DNA from: an uncultured Chlamydiae bacterium
Lineage (GTDB): Bacteria > Chlamydiota > Chlamydiia > Chlamydiales > SM23-39
Assembly (NCBI GenBank): GCA_903864395.1
Contig: CAIPFQ010000076.1
Location: 1 to 6,053 of the forward strand
Length of the DNA: 6,053 bases
Reading direction: 5' to 3'
The notes beneath the pieces were generated by a model. The model had not been told where the DNA came from, ran no database searches, and worked only from the letters and a program-made list of their open reading frames with translations. The first letter of the stretch is position 1, and each line of letters begins with the position of its first letter. The position numbers were made by a program, and so were the translations under genes. Shown here in pieces: positions 1 through 6,053 of this stretch.

Positions 1-206
1 AGGCGCTCAAGCAAATTTTTTCCTTCAAGAACAGAATCGACGCTTCGGTGGCGAATGAGCGCAAAAGCGTAACAAAAATTTTCAAATAAAGGGATTGTAT
101 CCAAAACCTTTTCGTCGGAAGGAAAAAAATGGAAAAAACCAGTTCTTGGGCTTTGCCCCTTTTTTCCAACAGCAATGGCTAAATCAAGAATGCGAGGTGG
201 ACTCAT
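1..206 (-). CDS. Conserved-looking hypothetical protein, N-terminal 68 residues only (runs off left edge)
   Basis: The leftward frame is open from an ATG at 206-204 to the window edge. An in-frame TAA lies three codons upstream of that ATG, so this is the first possible ATG start. The translation begins MSPPRILDLAIAVGKKG and continues through aromatic-rich segments TGFFHFFP (residues 22-29) and LFENFCYAFALIRHR (40-54) to SVLEGKNLLER (58-68). It reads like a folded soluble protein, with a hydrophobic pattern and no low-complexity runs, unlike the competing rightward frames here. I do not recognise the family with certainty; it reminds me of a hypothetical protein conserved in Chlamydiae, but that is memory and not checked. 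There is no good Shine-Dalgarno sequence before the ATG. The gene diverges from the FliO-like gene, and the two start codons share the bases CATG at 204-207 if the rightward gene starts at 205. No function is proposed. Confidence 0.72.
   Translation of the reverse strand, partial: MSPPRILDLAIAVGKKGQSPRTGFFHFFPSDEKVLDTIPLFENFCYAFALIRHRSVDSVLEGKNLLER
194..200 (+). promoter_or_regulatory. Ribosome binding site favouring the ATG at 205
   Basis: GAGGTGG lies 4 bases before ATG 205 and is a near-complete match to the anti-Shine-Dalgarno complement. It is the reason for preferring 205 over 175, 190 or 250 as the start of the FliO-like gene. The caveat is that the same bases encode Pro-Pro-Arg in the leftward gene, so the match may be chance. 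Confidence 0.45.
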
Positions 207-630
207 GAGGTTAGTTTACAAAAAGACAGATTTTCTTCATACTCTGGATATGGGTTTTGCAAGTACATCCTTTATTCCCGATGAAAATGGTCTTCTCATT
301 GCCATCGCAGCCCCGATCGCAGAGGTCGCCACCCCGTTGCAAACCAATGAGCTCGGAGCCGCCCTCATCAAAATGCTCCTCACCTTCATTGCTCTCGGCC
401 TCCTTCTCTTCGTTTCCTACTGGTTTTTGCGCCGCCTAATCCAAAGCAGACTACAGAAAGGGACGGGAGAGCACAGAATCGAAATTGTAGAAAAGCGGAT
501 GATCAGCCCTAAAACCATGCTCTACCTCATCCAGATCGATGGAAAACAGATTCTCTTCGCCGAATCTCACCTCGAAATCAAAGCCCTCACCACCCTAGAG
601 ACAAAAGAACAAAACATTCATAGTCAATAA
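205..630 (+). CDS. FliO-like small membrane protein (flagellar/type III export apparatus family)
   Basis: This encodes about 141 residues. After a weakly hydrophobic N-terminal part (LLIAIAAPIAEVA, residues 30-42) comes one clear membrane segment at about 50-74 (GAALIKMLLTFIALGLLLFV then SYWFL). A basic stop-transfer stretch RRLIQSRLQK follows, then a small cytoplasmic domain with RIEIVEKRMISPKTMLYLIQ and IDGKQILFAESHLEI. One membrane helix followed by a short beta domain reading 'ISPKTMLYLIQIDGKQILF' is the FliO pattern. FliO helps assemble the FliP-containing export gate of the flagellar secretion system in the inner membrane. The start is uncertain: ATG 205 has a strong GAGGTGG ribosome site at 194-200; ATG 175 would run 32 bp into the divergent gene; ATG 250 would avoid overlap, lacks a ribosome site, but lies just after a promoter-like pair. 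Chlamydiae are generally non-flagellated but keep some flagellar-type secretion homologues. Family call moderately sure; exact role inferred. Confidence 0.7.
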   Translation: MRLVYKKTDFLHTLDMGFASTSFIPDENGLLIAIAAPIAEVATPLQTNELGAALIKMLLTFIALGLLLFVSYWFLRRLIQSRLQKGTGEHRIEIVEKRMISPKTMLYLIQIDGKQILFAESHLEIKALTTLETKEQNIHSQ

Positions 631-644
631 GTTAAGCAAAAGAT

Positions 645-671
645 CCAGCAGTCTAAACAAATGATTGCTAA
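645..671. promoter_or_regulatory. CIRCE operator (HrcA binding site), degenerate left arm
   Basis: CCAGCAGTC (645-653), a spacer of exactly 9 bases, and GATTGCTAA (663-671) align with the CIRCE consensus TTAGCACTC-N9-GAGTGCTAA. The right arm matches 8 of 9 positions and the left arm 6 of 9, giving 14 of 18 with the correct spacing. The site lies 45 bases before hrcA, the expected place for autoregulation. The right arm covers the likely -35 box of the operon promoter, so bound HrcA should block RNA polymerase. Chlamydial CIRCE sites are known to deviate from consensus, so the mismatches do not argue against it. Binding is inferred from position and pattern. Confidence 0.75.
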
Positions 672-694
672 AAATCCACCCCCTATGTTACAAT
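665..694 (+). promoter_or_regulatory. Sigma70-like promoter of the hrcA-grpE-dnaK operon
   Basis: TTGCTA (665-670, 4 of 6 to TTGACA) and TACAAT (689-694, 5 of 6 to TATAAT) are separated by 18 bases. Transcription would start near 701, leaving a leader of about 16 bases before the hrcA ATG at 717. The -35 box falls inside the CIRCE right arm, as expected for a repressor-controlled heat-shock promoter. The -10 box covers the upstream ATG at 693, which argues that this ATG is not the real hrcA start. Confidence 0.55.
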
Positions 695-716
695 GGAGAT
701 CATAAGAGATAAATGC

Positions 717-1859
717 ATGGGAAACATAAGTTACAAACTTCTTTCTGCCAAAAAGCTGCCGAAAACCGATCGAGAACAGGCCGTTCTCTTGGGGTTGGTG
801 GAGCTTTATCTCAAATTGGGCAAACCAATTGGATCGGTGACGCTCCAAGAGCATGGGTTTGAAACGCTCAGCTCTGCGACGATTCGAAACTATTTTAGCA
901 AGCTGGAATCCCAAGGATTTTTAAAACAGCAGCACACCTCTGGAGGGCGAATTCCCACTGATGCAGCGTTTCGTCTTTATGCGGACACTTATAAAGGGCA
1001 CGGAATTATCGAATCTGGGCAAGAGGACGTTTTGCTCGCCGCCTTAAAAAAAGAAGGAAAAGAGGTCGCGACGTTGATTCATCAAGCTGCGGAAGTTTTG
1101 AGCGATATGACGAAATGCGCGGTTTTTGTCTCAACGCCCCGCTTCGATCAAGATTTTGTACAAACGATTCGACTCATTGAATTGGATGCCTCGCAACTTT
1201 TATCCATCGTCATCACCGACTTTGGCGTCATTCGAACGGAGACGATTTATTTAGAAAGCTCCCTCTCCCCCACCTTCTTGCGCAGCGCGGAGGAATATTT
1301 TTTATGGAGAATGAGCAAAGGGGAAAAACCTTTTTTTCGCGATGATGGAGAAACGAAGCTGGCACAGAGACTCTATAATGAAATCATGGTGCGCCATGTC
1401 GTAGGCTATGCAAATTTCTCACAGGAAGAAGTTTTGCGCACAGGGCTCTCAAAGCTCCTTTCCTACCCAGAATTTAATGACGCGATGGCTCTCGCGGGCA
1501 GCCTGAGCCTCCTTGAAGATGAAGCGCAAATGCGCATTCTTTTGAGACAATGCACCTTGAAAAATGAATTGACCTACTGGATCGGCGATGACCTTTGTCC
1601 AGCTCTTCCCCCTGGATCTGACTGCGCCGCTCTCGCGATTCCCTATCGAATCAATCAAGCCACTGCGGGGGCTATCGCGATTTTAGGGCCCACTCGGATG
1701 CCCTATCGGAATCTTTTTGGGCTCAGCCGCCTCGTTAGCGAATCGCTCAGTCGAATGTTAACGGAGAGTGTATATAAATATCGGATCACATTCCGACAGC
1801 CAAAAAGTGCAGCAGAAATAACAAATAACAAAAACCTATTGGAAAACAAAAATGACTGA
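717..1859 (+). CDS. hrcA: Heat-inducible transcription repressor HrcA
   Basis: HrcA is a dimeric DNA-binding repressor that binds CIRCE sites upstream of chaperone operons and releases them during heat stress; in studied bacteria its activity depends on GroEL. This protein has 380 residues. The N-terminal winged helix (about 20-90) contains LSSATIRNYFSKLESQGFL (51-69) and HTSGGRIPTD (73-82), both hallmark HrcA motifs. A middle dimerisation region follows, and near the C-terminus comes the family motif AIAILGPTRMPYRNLFGLSR (319-338). It is longer than the roughly 340-350 residues of HrcA in Bacillus-type bacteria, as is usual in chlamydiae, and ends in a polar, Asn/Lys-rich tail after RITFRQP. 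I chose ATG 717 rather than the in-frame ATG 693 because the latter lies in the -10 box; AAGAGA at 704-709 is a modest ribosome site. The end overlaps grpE by 8 bp, suggesting translational coupling. Confidence 0.96.
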   Translation: MGNISYKLLSAKKLPKTDREQAVLLGLVELYLKLGKPIGSVTLQEHGFETLSSATIRNYFSKLESQGFLKQQHTSGGRIPTDAAFRLYADTYKGHGIIESGQEDVLLAALKKEGKEVATLIHQAAEVLSDMTKCAVFVSTPRFDQDFVQTIRLIELDASQLLSIVITDFGVIRTETIYLESSLSPTFLRSAEEYFLWRMSKGEKPFFRDDGETKLAQRLYNEIMVRHVVGYANFSQEEVLRTGLSKLLSYPEFNDAMALAGSLSLLEDEAQMRILLRQCTLKNELTYWIGDDLCPALPPGSDCAALAIPYRINQATAGAIAILGPTRMPYRNLFGLSRLVSESLSRMLTESVYKYRITFRQPKSAAEITNNKNLLENKND

Positions 1860-2406
1860 AGAAAATAAAACAACAGAAGAAGAATTAGAAACTCCAGAGG
1901 CACCACAGCCGGAAGCCATTGATTGGAAGGATAAATACATCCGCACCTTGGCCGAAATGGAGAACATGAGAAAGCGAATGCAAAAAGAGCGTCAAGATTT
2001 GTCTCGATTTGGCATTGAAAACGCTATTAGCGAGTTCCTTCCTGTTATTGACAACTTTGAAAGTGCTTTGCGCTTTGCGCAAAATGCTGGCGCCGAAGTG
2101 AAAAATTGGGCGATTGGATTCGAGATGATTGCCTCTCAATTTAAAGAAGTCCTCCTTAACAACGGCATTCTTCCGTTCGATTCTGAGGGCCATGCGTTTG
2201 ACGCAGATCTTCACGAAGCGGTGGAAGCCGTGGAAAGCGAAGAACATCCAGAAGGAACAATTTTGCAAGAGTTCACAAAAGGCTATAAGAGCTCTATTCG
2301 CACCGTGCGTCCTGCGCGCGTGAAAGTAGCAAAAAAAACCAAAAAAACTAACGTTTCCGCACCTCTTGTCGCGGAAGAAACATTAACCGAAACTGAAGGA
2401 AAATAA
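1852..2406 (+). CDS. grpE: Nucleotide exchange factor GrpE (DnaK co-chaperone)
   Basis: GrpE is a cytoplasmic homodimer that opens the DnaK nucleotide cleft so ADP is replaced by ATP, releasing the bound client. The protein has 184 residues, a typical length. It begins with an acidic disordered arm (residues 1-22), then a long helix with [20 protein letters not shown] (25-44), the dimer helix region [20 protein letters not shown] (56-75), and a C-terminal beta domain with [20 protein letters not shown] (105-124) and the conserved [20 protein letters not shown] (140-159). The last 24 residues are a Lys-then-acidic tail that is probably disordered. The ATG lies inside the end of hrcA, out of frame with it, with only a weak GGA ribosome site at 1841-1843, so translation probably depends on ribosomes finishing hrcA. 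It is followed after 2 bp by its partner dnaK, which fits equal production. Confidence 0.97.
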   Translation: MTEENKTTEEELETPEAPQPEAIDWKDKYIRTLAEMENMRKRMQKERQDLSRFGIENAISEFLPVIDNFESALRFAQNAGAEVKNWAIGFEMIASQFKEVLLNNGILPFDSEGHAFDADLHEAVEAVESEEHPEGTILQEFTKGYKSSIRTVRPARVKVAKKTKKTNVSAPLVAEETLTETEGK

Positions 2407-2408
2407 TT

Positions 2409-4313
2409 ATGGCATCAGCTAAAAAAAGAATTATAGGAATTGACTTAGGCACGACAAATTCATGCGTCGCTATTATGGAAGGTGGATCGACGATTGTGAT
2501 CGCCAACGCAGAGGGAGCGCGTACAACGCCCTCCGTCATTTCATACAAAAATGGAGAAAGACTCGTTGGCGTGCCTGCTAAGCGCCAAGCGGTGACGAAC
2601 CCAGACAAAACGCTTTATTCATCCAAACGTTTTATTGGACGTAAATTTAGCGAAATAGAATCAGAAATTAGCAACGTCCCTTATAAAGTGACGAAAAACG
2701 CGAATGGCGATGCTGTTTTTGAGATCGATGGAAAAATTGTTTCTCCTGAAGAGGCGGCGTCTCACGTTTTGATTAAAATGAAAGAGACAGCGGAAGCCTA
2801 TCTTGGCGAAAAAGTGACAGAAGCTGTGATCACAGTGCCAGCTTATTTTAACGATTCGCAGCGTCAATCGACAAAAGACGCAGGGAGAATTGCGGGACTC
2901 GATGTAAAGAGAATCATCCCTGAGCCTACAGCGGCGGCGCTTGCGTATGGCCTAGACAAACTCAAAACAGATAAAAAAGTGGTTGTATACGATCTTGGCG
3001 GCGGCACGTTCGATGTCTCCGTTCTTGAGATCGGCGATGGCGTATTTGAAGTGCTCTCGACCAACGGCGACACGCGTCTTGGCGGAGACGATTTTGATAA
3101 TATCATCATCCAGTGGCTGCTTGATGAATTTAAAAAAGAAAATGGCATTGATCTTACAAAAGATAAAATGGCGCTCCAAAGACTGCGCGATGCGGCGGAA
3201 AAAGCGAAGATCGAGTTGTCTGGAACGCTCTCTACAGAGATCAATCAACCGTTCATTACAATGGATGCGAGCGGGCCTAAGCATTTAGCGATCACACTGA
3301 CACGGGCAAAGCTCGAGAGCCTCTGCCATGATCTCGTTGAAAGAACGGCGGAGCCTTGTCGCAAAGCGATGAAGGATGCGGGACTTTCCAACGCCGATAT
3401 CGGCGATGTGATTCTCGTGGGCGGGATGACTCGTATGCCTGCGGTTCAGCAAAAAGTCAAAGACTTGTTTGGCAGAGAGCCTCACAAGGGAGTGAACCCT
3501 GATGAAGCAGTCGCAATTGGCGCTGCAATCCAGGGCGGTATTTTTGCAGGCGATGTCAAAGACGTCCTTCTGCTCGATGTCGTTCCTTTAACGCTTGGCA
3601 TTGAAACGCTCGGCGGCGTTATGACTCCCCTCATTGAGCGCAATACAACGATTCCTTCGCAAAAAAAGCAGGTCTTTTCAACGGCTGCGGACAATCAACC
3701 AGCGGTTACGATCGTGGTTCTGCAAGGAGAGCGTCCGATGGCGCGCGACAATAAAGAGATCGGCCGATTTGATTTGACCGATATTCCTCCATCCCCCAGA
3801 GGCATGCCGCAGATTGAGGTGGCTTTTGATGTCGACGCAGATGGAATTCTCCATGTTTCCGCGAAAGATAAGCAAAGCGGCAAAGAGCAAAAAATCAAGA
3901 TTGAGGCGAAGTCGGGATTGACAGATGCTGAGATCAAGAAAAAAGTGCAAGAAGCCGAGCTGCATGCTGCGGAAGATAAGACGAAAAAAGAGAGCGTGGA
4001 AGTTCGCAACGAAGCGGATGCCTCAATGTTCCGTGCGCAAAAATCGCTCCAGGAATACAAGGACAAAATTCCTGCGAATGTCGCATCAGATATTCAAAGT
4101 CGGATTGACGATGTGAAAAAAGCGCTCGAAGGAGAAGACGTCGCTTTGATTAAGGCGAAGAGCGCGGAGCTTCAAACACAGATGCAAAAGATTGGCGAAG
4201 AGCTTTCAAAAGCTGGCAATGCATCGCAACAGGCAGCTCCAGGCCCACAAGCGTCATCGGAGCCCCATGTAGAAGAGGCTGAGGTGGAAGTCGTCGACGA
4301 CGATAAGAAATAA
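2409..4313 (+). CDS. dnaK: Molecular chaperone DnaK (Hsp70)
   Basis: DnaK is the ATP-driven Hsp70 chaperone of the cytoplasm; it binds exposed hydrophobic segments of client proteins, helped by a J-protein and GrpE. The 634-residue protein is full length. All three Hsp70 signatures are present: IDLGTTNS (11-18), [14 protein letters not shown] (193-206) and [17 protein letters not shown] (334-350). The interdomain linker [12 protein letters not shown] is at 386-397, the substrate-binding beta domain runs to about 505, and the helical lid follows. A Gln/Ala/Pro-rich stretch near 604-618 leads to the acidic end VEVVDDDKK, which differs from the EEVKDKK end of Escherichia coli and recalls chlamydial DnaK. 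No frameshift or missing catalytic residue was seen. The start has AAGGA at 2396-2400, 8 bases upstream. It is the last gene of the CIRCE-controlled operon; dnaJ does not follow. Confidence 0.99.
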   Translation: MASAKKRIIGIDLGTTNSCVAIMEGGSTIVIANAEGARTTPSVISYKNGERLVGVPAKRQAVTNPDKTLYSSKRFIGRKFSEIESEISNVPYKVTKNANGDAVFEIDGKIVSPEEAASHVLIKMKETAEAYLGEKVTEAVITVPAYFNDSQRQSTKDAGRIAGLDVKRIIPEPTAAALAYGLDKLKTDKKVVVYDLGGGTFDVSVLEIGDGVFEVLSTNGDTRLGGDDFDNIIIQWLLDEFKKENGIDLTKDKMALQRLRDAAEKAKIELSGTLSTEINQPFITMDASGPKHLAITLTRAKLESLCHDLVERTAEPCRKAMKDAGLSNADIGDVILVGGMTRMPAVQQKVKDLFGREPHKGVNPDEAVAIGAAIQGGIFAGDVKDVLLLDVVPLTLGIETLGGVMTPLIERNTTIPSQKKQVFSTAADNQPAVTIVVLQGERPMARDNKEIGRFDLTDIPPSPRGMPQIEVAFDVDADGILHVSAKDKQSGKEQKIKIEAKSGLTDAEIKKKVQEAELHAAEDKTKKESVEVRNEADASMFRAQKSLQEYKDKIPANVASDIQSRIDDVKKALEGEDVALIKAKSAELQTQMQKIGEELSKAGNASQQAAPGPQASSEPHVEEAEVEVVDDDKK

Positions 4314-4327
4314 ACCCTCAGAACCGT

Positions 4328-4358
4328 TCTCAGCGCTCAAAGAAGCGCTGAGACTTTT
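4328..4358 (+). terminator. Rho-independent terminator after dnaK
   Basis: TCTCAGCGCT (4328-4337) and AGCGCTGAGA (4344-4353) form a perfect 10-bp stem around a 6-base loop, followed by CTTTT. The hairpin begins 15 bases after the dnaK stop codon, the expected place for the operon end. The T run is short (four), so termination may be incomplete, and the next ribosome site begins only 6 bases later. I see no convincing separate promoter between the hairpin and the next gene, so read-through may supply that gene. Confidence 0.75.
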
Positions 4359-4375
4359 AAACCTAGGAGTTTTTT

Positions 4376-5071
4376 ATGAAACTAACTGAAAATATATTAA
4401 GTATCCCCCCTTACATATCGACAACGTGGGGCAATATCGCTTCCATGCATGTCAAAGAAGAATCGGGAACGCTTCGTCTGATCATTTCTCTTTGCAGTGG
4501 TCATCAAGTAGAAATCCCAACGCTGAGTCGCGACGCGATCCAGCAAATTTTCGATGCTCACGCGCAATATACAAATACAGAGGCGATCGATAGCTCTGTG
4601 CAATGGGCGCAAATTCCGCTAGAGATTCCAAACGGTTTTCCCAACGCTTTCAAAGGGCAGAGCGAATCTCTCCCAGAAGCTTTAGGCCCCCTATCTCAAC
4701 ACAATCCTGAGCAATCCGACCTCCCTCCTCTTCCCTCTGCAATTTTAAACAAAATAGCTTCCCTAGCGCAAACTTTAGGCATTAACGCCACCTCGGCCCT
4801 GCCTGAATCGGAACCGAATTGCAATTGCATCCACTGTCAAATTACAAGAGCGCTCAAAGCAGTCGTGCAGGAAGAACCTGTTGAAGAGGAAGTCAGTCCT
4901 TTAGACTTACAGTTTCGCAGCTGGAATATCGAAGAAACAGCGGACAAACTCTATAATGTAACAAACCCTCTCGATCAGGCGGAACACTATAGCGTATACC
5001 TTGGAGAGCCTCTTGGTTGCAGCTGCGGACATAAAAATTGCGAACATATTCGCGCGGTGTTGCATACTTAA
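4376..5071 (+). CDS. Uncharacterised protein with C-terminal SWIM-like zinc-binding motif
   Basis: This 231-residue protein has no signal peptide or membrane segment and is probably cytoplasmic. A strong ribosome site, TAGGAG at 4364-4369, sits 6 bases before the ATG. The N-terminal part (1-95) looks like a small mixed alpha/beta domain, followed by a Pro/Ser/Gln-rich linker (about 96-120). Then come a short helical stretch (ILNKIASLAQTLGI, 123-136) and a compact cysteine cluster CNCIHC (149-154). After an acidic segment (EEPVEEEVS, 166-174) the C-terminus carries YNVTNP and YSVYLG followed by CSCGHKNCEHIRAVL (215-229). The spacing C-x-C-x4-C-x-H, followed by a hydrophobic helix, is the SWIM zinc-finger pattern, a motif linked in other proteins to DNA or protein binding. 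The whole-protein family is not recognised and no specific job can be given. It follows the dnaK terminator directly and may be expressed by read-through. Confidence 0.88.
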   Translation: MKLTENILSIPPYISTTWGNIASMHVKEESGTLRLIISLCSGHQVEIPTLSRDAIQQIFDAHAQYTNTEAIDSSVQWAQIPLEIPNGFPNAFKGQSESLPEALGPLSQHNPEQSDLPPLPSAILNKIASLAQTLGINATSALPESEPNCNCIHCQITRALKAVVQEEPVEEEVSPLDLQFRSWNIEETADKLYNVTNPLDQAEHYSVYLGEPLGCSCGHKNCEHIRAVLHT

Positions 5072-5100
5072 TTGAGAAAAAAAGGCGAACCGTTTACTAT
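5072..5100 (+). promoter_or_regulatory. Sigma70-like promoter for the SH3-domain gene
   Basis: TTGAGA (5072-5077, 5 of 6 to TTGACA) and TACTAT (5095-5100, 4 of 6 to TATAAT) are separated by exactly 17 bases. They lie in the 63-base gap directly after the stop codon of the preceding gene. Transcription would begin near 5107, leaving a leader of about 28 bases that holds the GAGGAG ribosome site. Pattern-based only; no start site has been measured. Confidence 0.5.
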
Positions 5101-5134
5101 TCCACTTTTGGATAGATTTCCGAGGAGTAGCCTT

Positions 5135-6053
5135 ATGTCTCACCTTTGTTTGATTGCCTTTGTTCTTGCTTCTACGCTGCAAGCGACCGCCCCTGCGAGT
5201 GCCAAAACGACGCAACCCGTGTCGCAAAAAAAAACGGAAGTTTTTAAACCTTTTACGGGAAAAGTCATTGGCAGTAAAGTGCGTCTTCGAGTGAAGCCAG
5301 ACTTTGACGGGCATGTTTTGCGGCAGCTCAGCAAGAATGAGTTGCTCCTTGTTGTGGGAGAAGACACTTCCTTTTACGCAGTTGCGCCTCCGAAAGACGC
5401 CAAAGCCTACGTATTTCGAAGCTATGTGATTGATGATCGCATTGAGGCAAATCACGTCAATGTTCGCTTAGAGCCGCACCCTGAGGCTCCCATTATTGCG
5501 CAGTTTCAATCTGGAGATCTTGTAAAAGGGCAAATCTGCCCCCTCAATCATAAGTGGTTAGAGATCGCCGCCCCGAAGAACACCCGTTTTTATATTTCAA
5601 AAGAGTATATCGAGTCCGTGGGAGGTCCTGAATTTATCGCCACCTTTGAAAGACGCAAAACAGAGGCGCAAGAGCTTTTGCATAAGGCGTTCATCCTCGC
5701 AGAGATCGAATGCAAAAAGCCTTTCGAGGAGATGGCGCCTCAAAGTGCGATCGACAAATTTCAAACCATTTTAAAAAGTTATAGCGACTGCTGTGAAGCT
5801 GCTAGTTCTGCCAAAGAAGCGCTCCAGTTATTAAAAGAGACTTACCTAAATAAAAAGATTGCCTATCTCGAAGTGAAGGCTGAGCTGCCTGCGAGAGCCA
5901 AGCAAGAGCTTTTGGAAAAACATCGTGTCGAAAGCTCTGAGCTTTTTGCAAGTGCGCCTGTGATTACGGATGCAAATCTTTGGACAAAACATTCGCAGAA
6001 AATTTCGCCGCCGACGCGCATTTGGGATACAATTGAAGAATCGTTGTATTTGA
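5135..6053 (+). CDS. Exported protein with two bacterial SH3 (SH3b) domains, 3' end outside the window
   Basis: The frame is open for 306 codons to the window edge. A strong ribosome site GAGGAG (5122-5127) precedes the ATG by 7 bases. The N-terminus MSHLCLIAFVLASTLQATAP looks like a signal peptide with a weakly charged start and possible cleavage after ASA (residue 23). No lipobox is evident, so a periplasmic location is inferred. Two repeats of about 60 residues follow: GKVIGSKVRLRVKPDFDGHV (42-61) to YVFRSYVID (92-100), and NHVNVRLEPHPEAPIIAQF (106-124) to FYISKEYIESV (152-162). Each has the SH3b layout of 'V-x-V/L-R-x-x-P', a 'L/F-x-x-x-x-L' strand and a closing aromatic 'Y-V/I-x-x-x-Y-V/I'. 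Residues 165-270 are Lys/Glu-rich and mostly helical, possibly coiled coil, with a Cys pair at 219-220. SH3b domains commonly bind cell-wall peptides, but no catalytic domain is visible in the part present. The specific function is unknown. Confidence 0.88.
   Translation, partial: MSHLCLIAFVLASTLQATAPASAKTTQPVSQKKTEVFKPFTGKVIGSKVRLRVKPDFDGHVLRQLSKNELLLVVGEDTSFYAVAPPKDAKAYVFRSYVIDDRIEANHVNVRLEPHPEAPIIAQFQSGDLVKGQICPLNHKWLEIAAPKNTRFYISKEYIESVGGPEFIATFERRKTEAQELLHKAFILAEIECKKPFEEMAPQSAIDKFQTILKSYSDCCEAASSAKEALQLLKETYLNKKIAYLEVKAELPARAKQELLEKHRVESSELFASAPVITDANLWTKHSQKISPPTRIWDTIEESLYL

Noticed and set aside
3..92. Rightward open frame from the left edge ending in a TAA near 90
   Set aside because: It is Lys/Ser/Phe-rich without recognisable pattern, while the leftward frame over the same bases gives a far more protein-like sequence and a start codon just after an in-frame stop.
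175..204. ATG 175 as the start of the FliO-like gene
   Set aside because: It would overlap the 5' end of the leftward gene by 32 bases and has no ribosome site, while ATG 205 has a strong one.
693..716. In-frame ATG at 693 as the hrcA start, adding eight residues
   Set aside because: This ATG lies in the likely -10 box (689-694), so it would not be in the transcript. ATG 717 has a usable leader and gives an N-terminus in keeping with HrcA proteins.
1885..2268. Leftward 127-codon open frame antisense to grpE
   Set aside because: It lies wholly within grpE, has no ribosome site that I can see, and its His/Phe-rich translation looks like an antisense shadow.
2327..2350. Run of A-rich sequence near the end of grpE as a slippage or frameshift site
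   Set aside because: The run encodes the Lys-rich part of the GrpE tail, the frame stays open to a normal stop, and no alternative product is apparent.
2864..3284. Leftward open frames of 110-126 codons inside dnaK
   Set aside because: They mirror the highly conserved DnaK coding sequence; Ser/Arg-rich translations are expected from the reverse of biased codons.
4907..5455. Leftward 182-codon open frame across the SWIM-like gene end and the SH3 gene start
   Set aside because: It covers a promoter-like gap and two well-supported rightward genes. Its translation is Arg/Lys/Phe-rich and low in recognisable pattern, typical of an antisense shadow.

Overview
The window looks like chromosomal DNA from a member of the Chlamydiae, most likely an environmental (amoeba-associated type) lineage. 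Three things point that way. First, the core is a heat-shock operon hrcA-grpE-dnaK with no dnaJ following, the arrangement known from Chlamydia. Second, the HrcA, GrpE and DnaK proteins resemble, from memory, the chlamydial versions, including a long HrcA and a DnaK ending in an acidic VEVVDDDKK tail. Third, the flanking genes are not the proS and rnr-type neighbours I recall around this operon in Chlamydia trachomatis, so a more distant relative is likely. Genus cannot be fixed from the sequence alone.

Layout. Positions 1-206 hold the 5' end of a leftward gene of unknown function. Its start codon overlaps, or nearly abuts, the start of a small rightward membrane protein of the FliO type (to 630). 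The 631-716 gap carries a degenerate CIRCE operator (645-671) sitting on a sigma70-like promoter (665-694). This drives hrcA (717-1859), grpE (1852-2406, overlapping hrcA by 8 bp) and dnaK (2409-4313, 2 bp after grpE). A 10-bp perfect hairpin with a short T run (4328-4358) ends the operon. Then come a 231-residue protein with two cysteine clusters, the second a SWIM-like C-x-C-x4-C-x-H motif (4376-5071), a promoter-like pair (5072-5100), and an exported protein with two bacterial SH3 domains that runs off the right edge (5135-6053).

How the genes work together. HrcA is expected to repress its own operon through the CIRCE element. DnaK (Hsp70) and its nucleotide exchange factor GrpE form the chaperone pair; the J-protein partner must be encoded elsewhere. 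The flanking genes show no obvious functional tie to the chaperones. All gaps are short, and no stretch over 300 bases lacks a gene. I saw no tRNA, rRNA, insertion sequence or CRISPR array.

I found no clearly new biological system. The points most worth a second look are the divergent genes with overlapping start codons, the FliO-like protein beside a stress operon, and the unrecognised SWIM-like zinc-binding protein.
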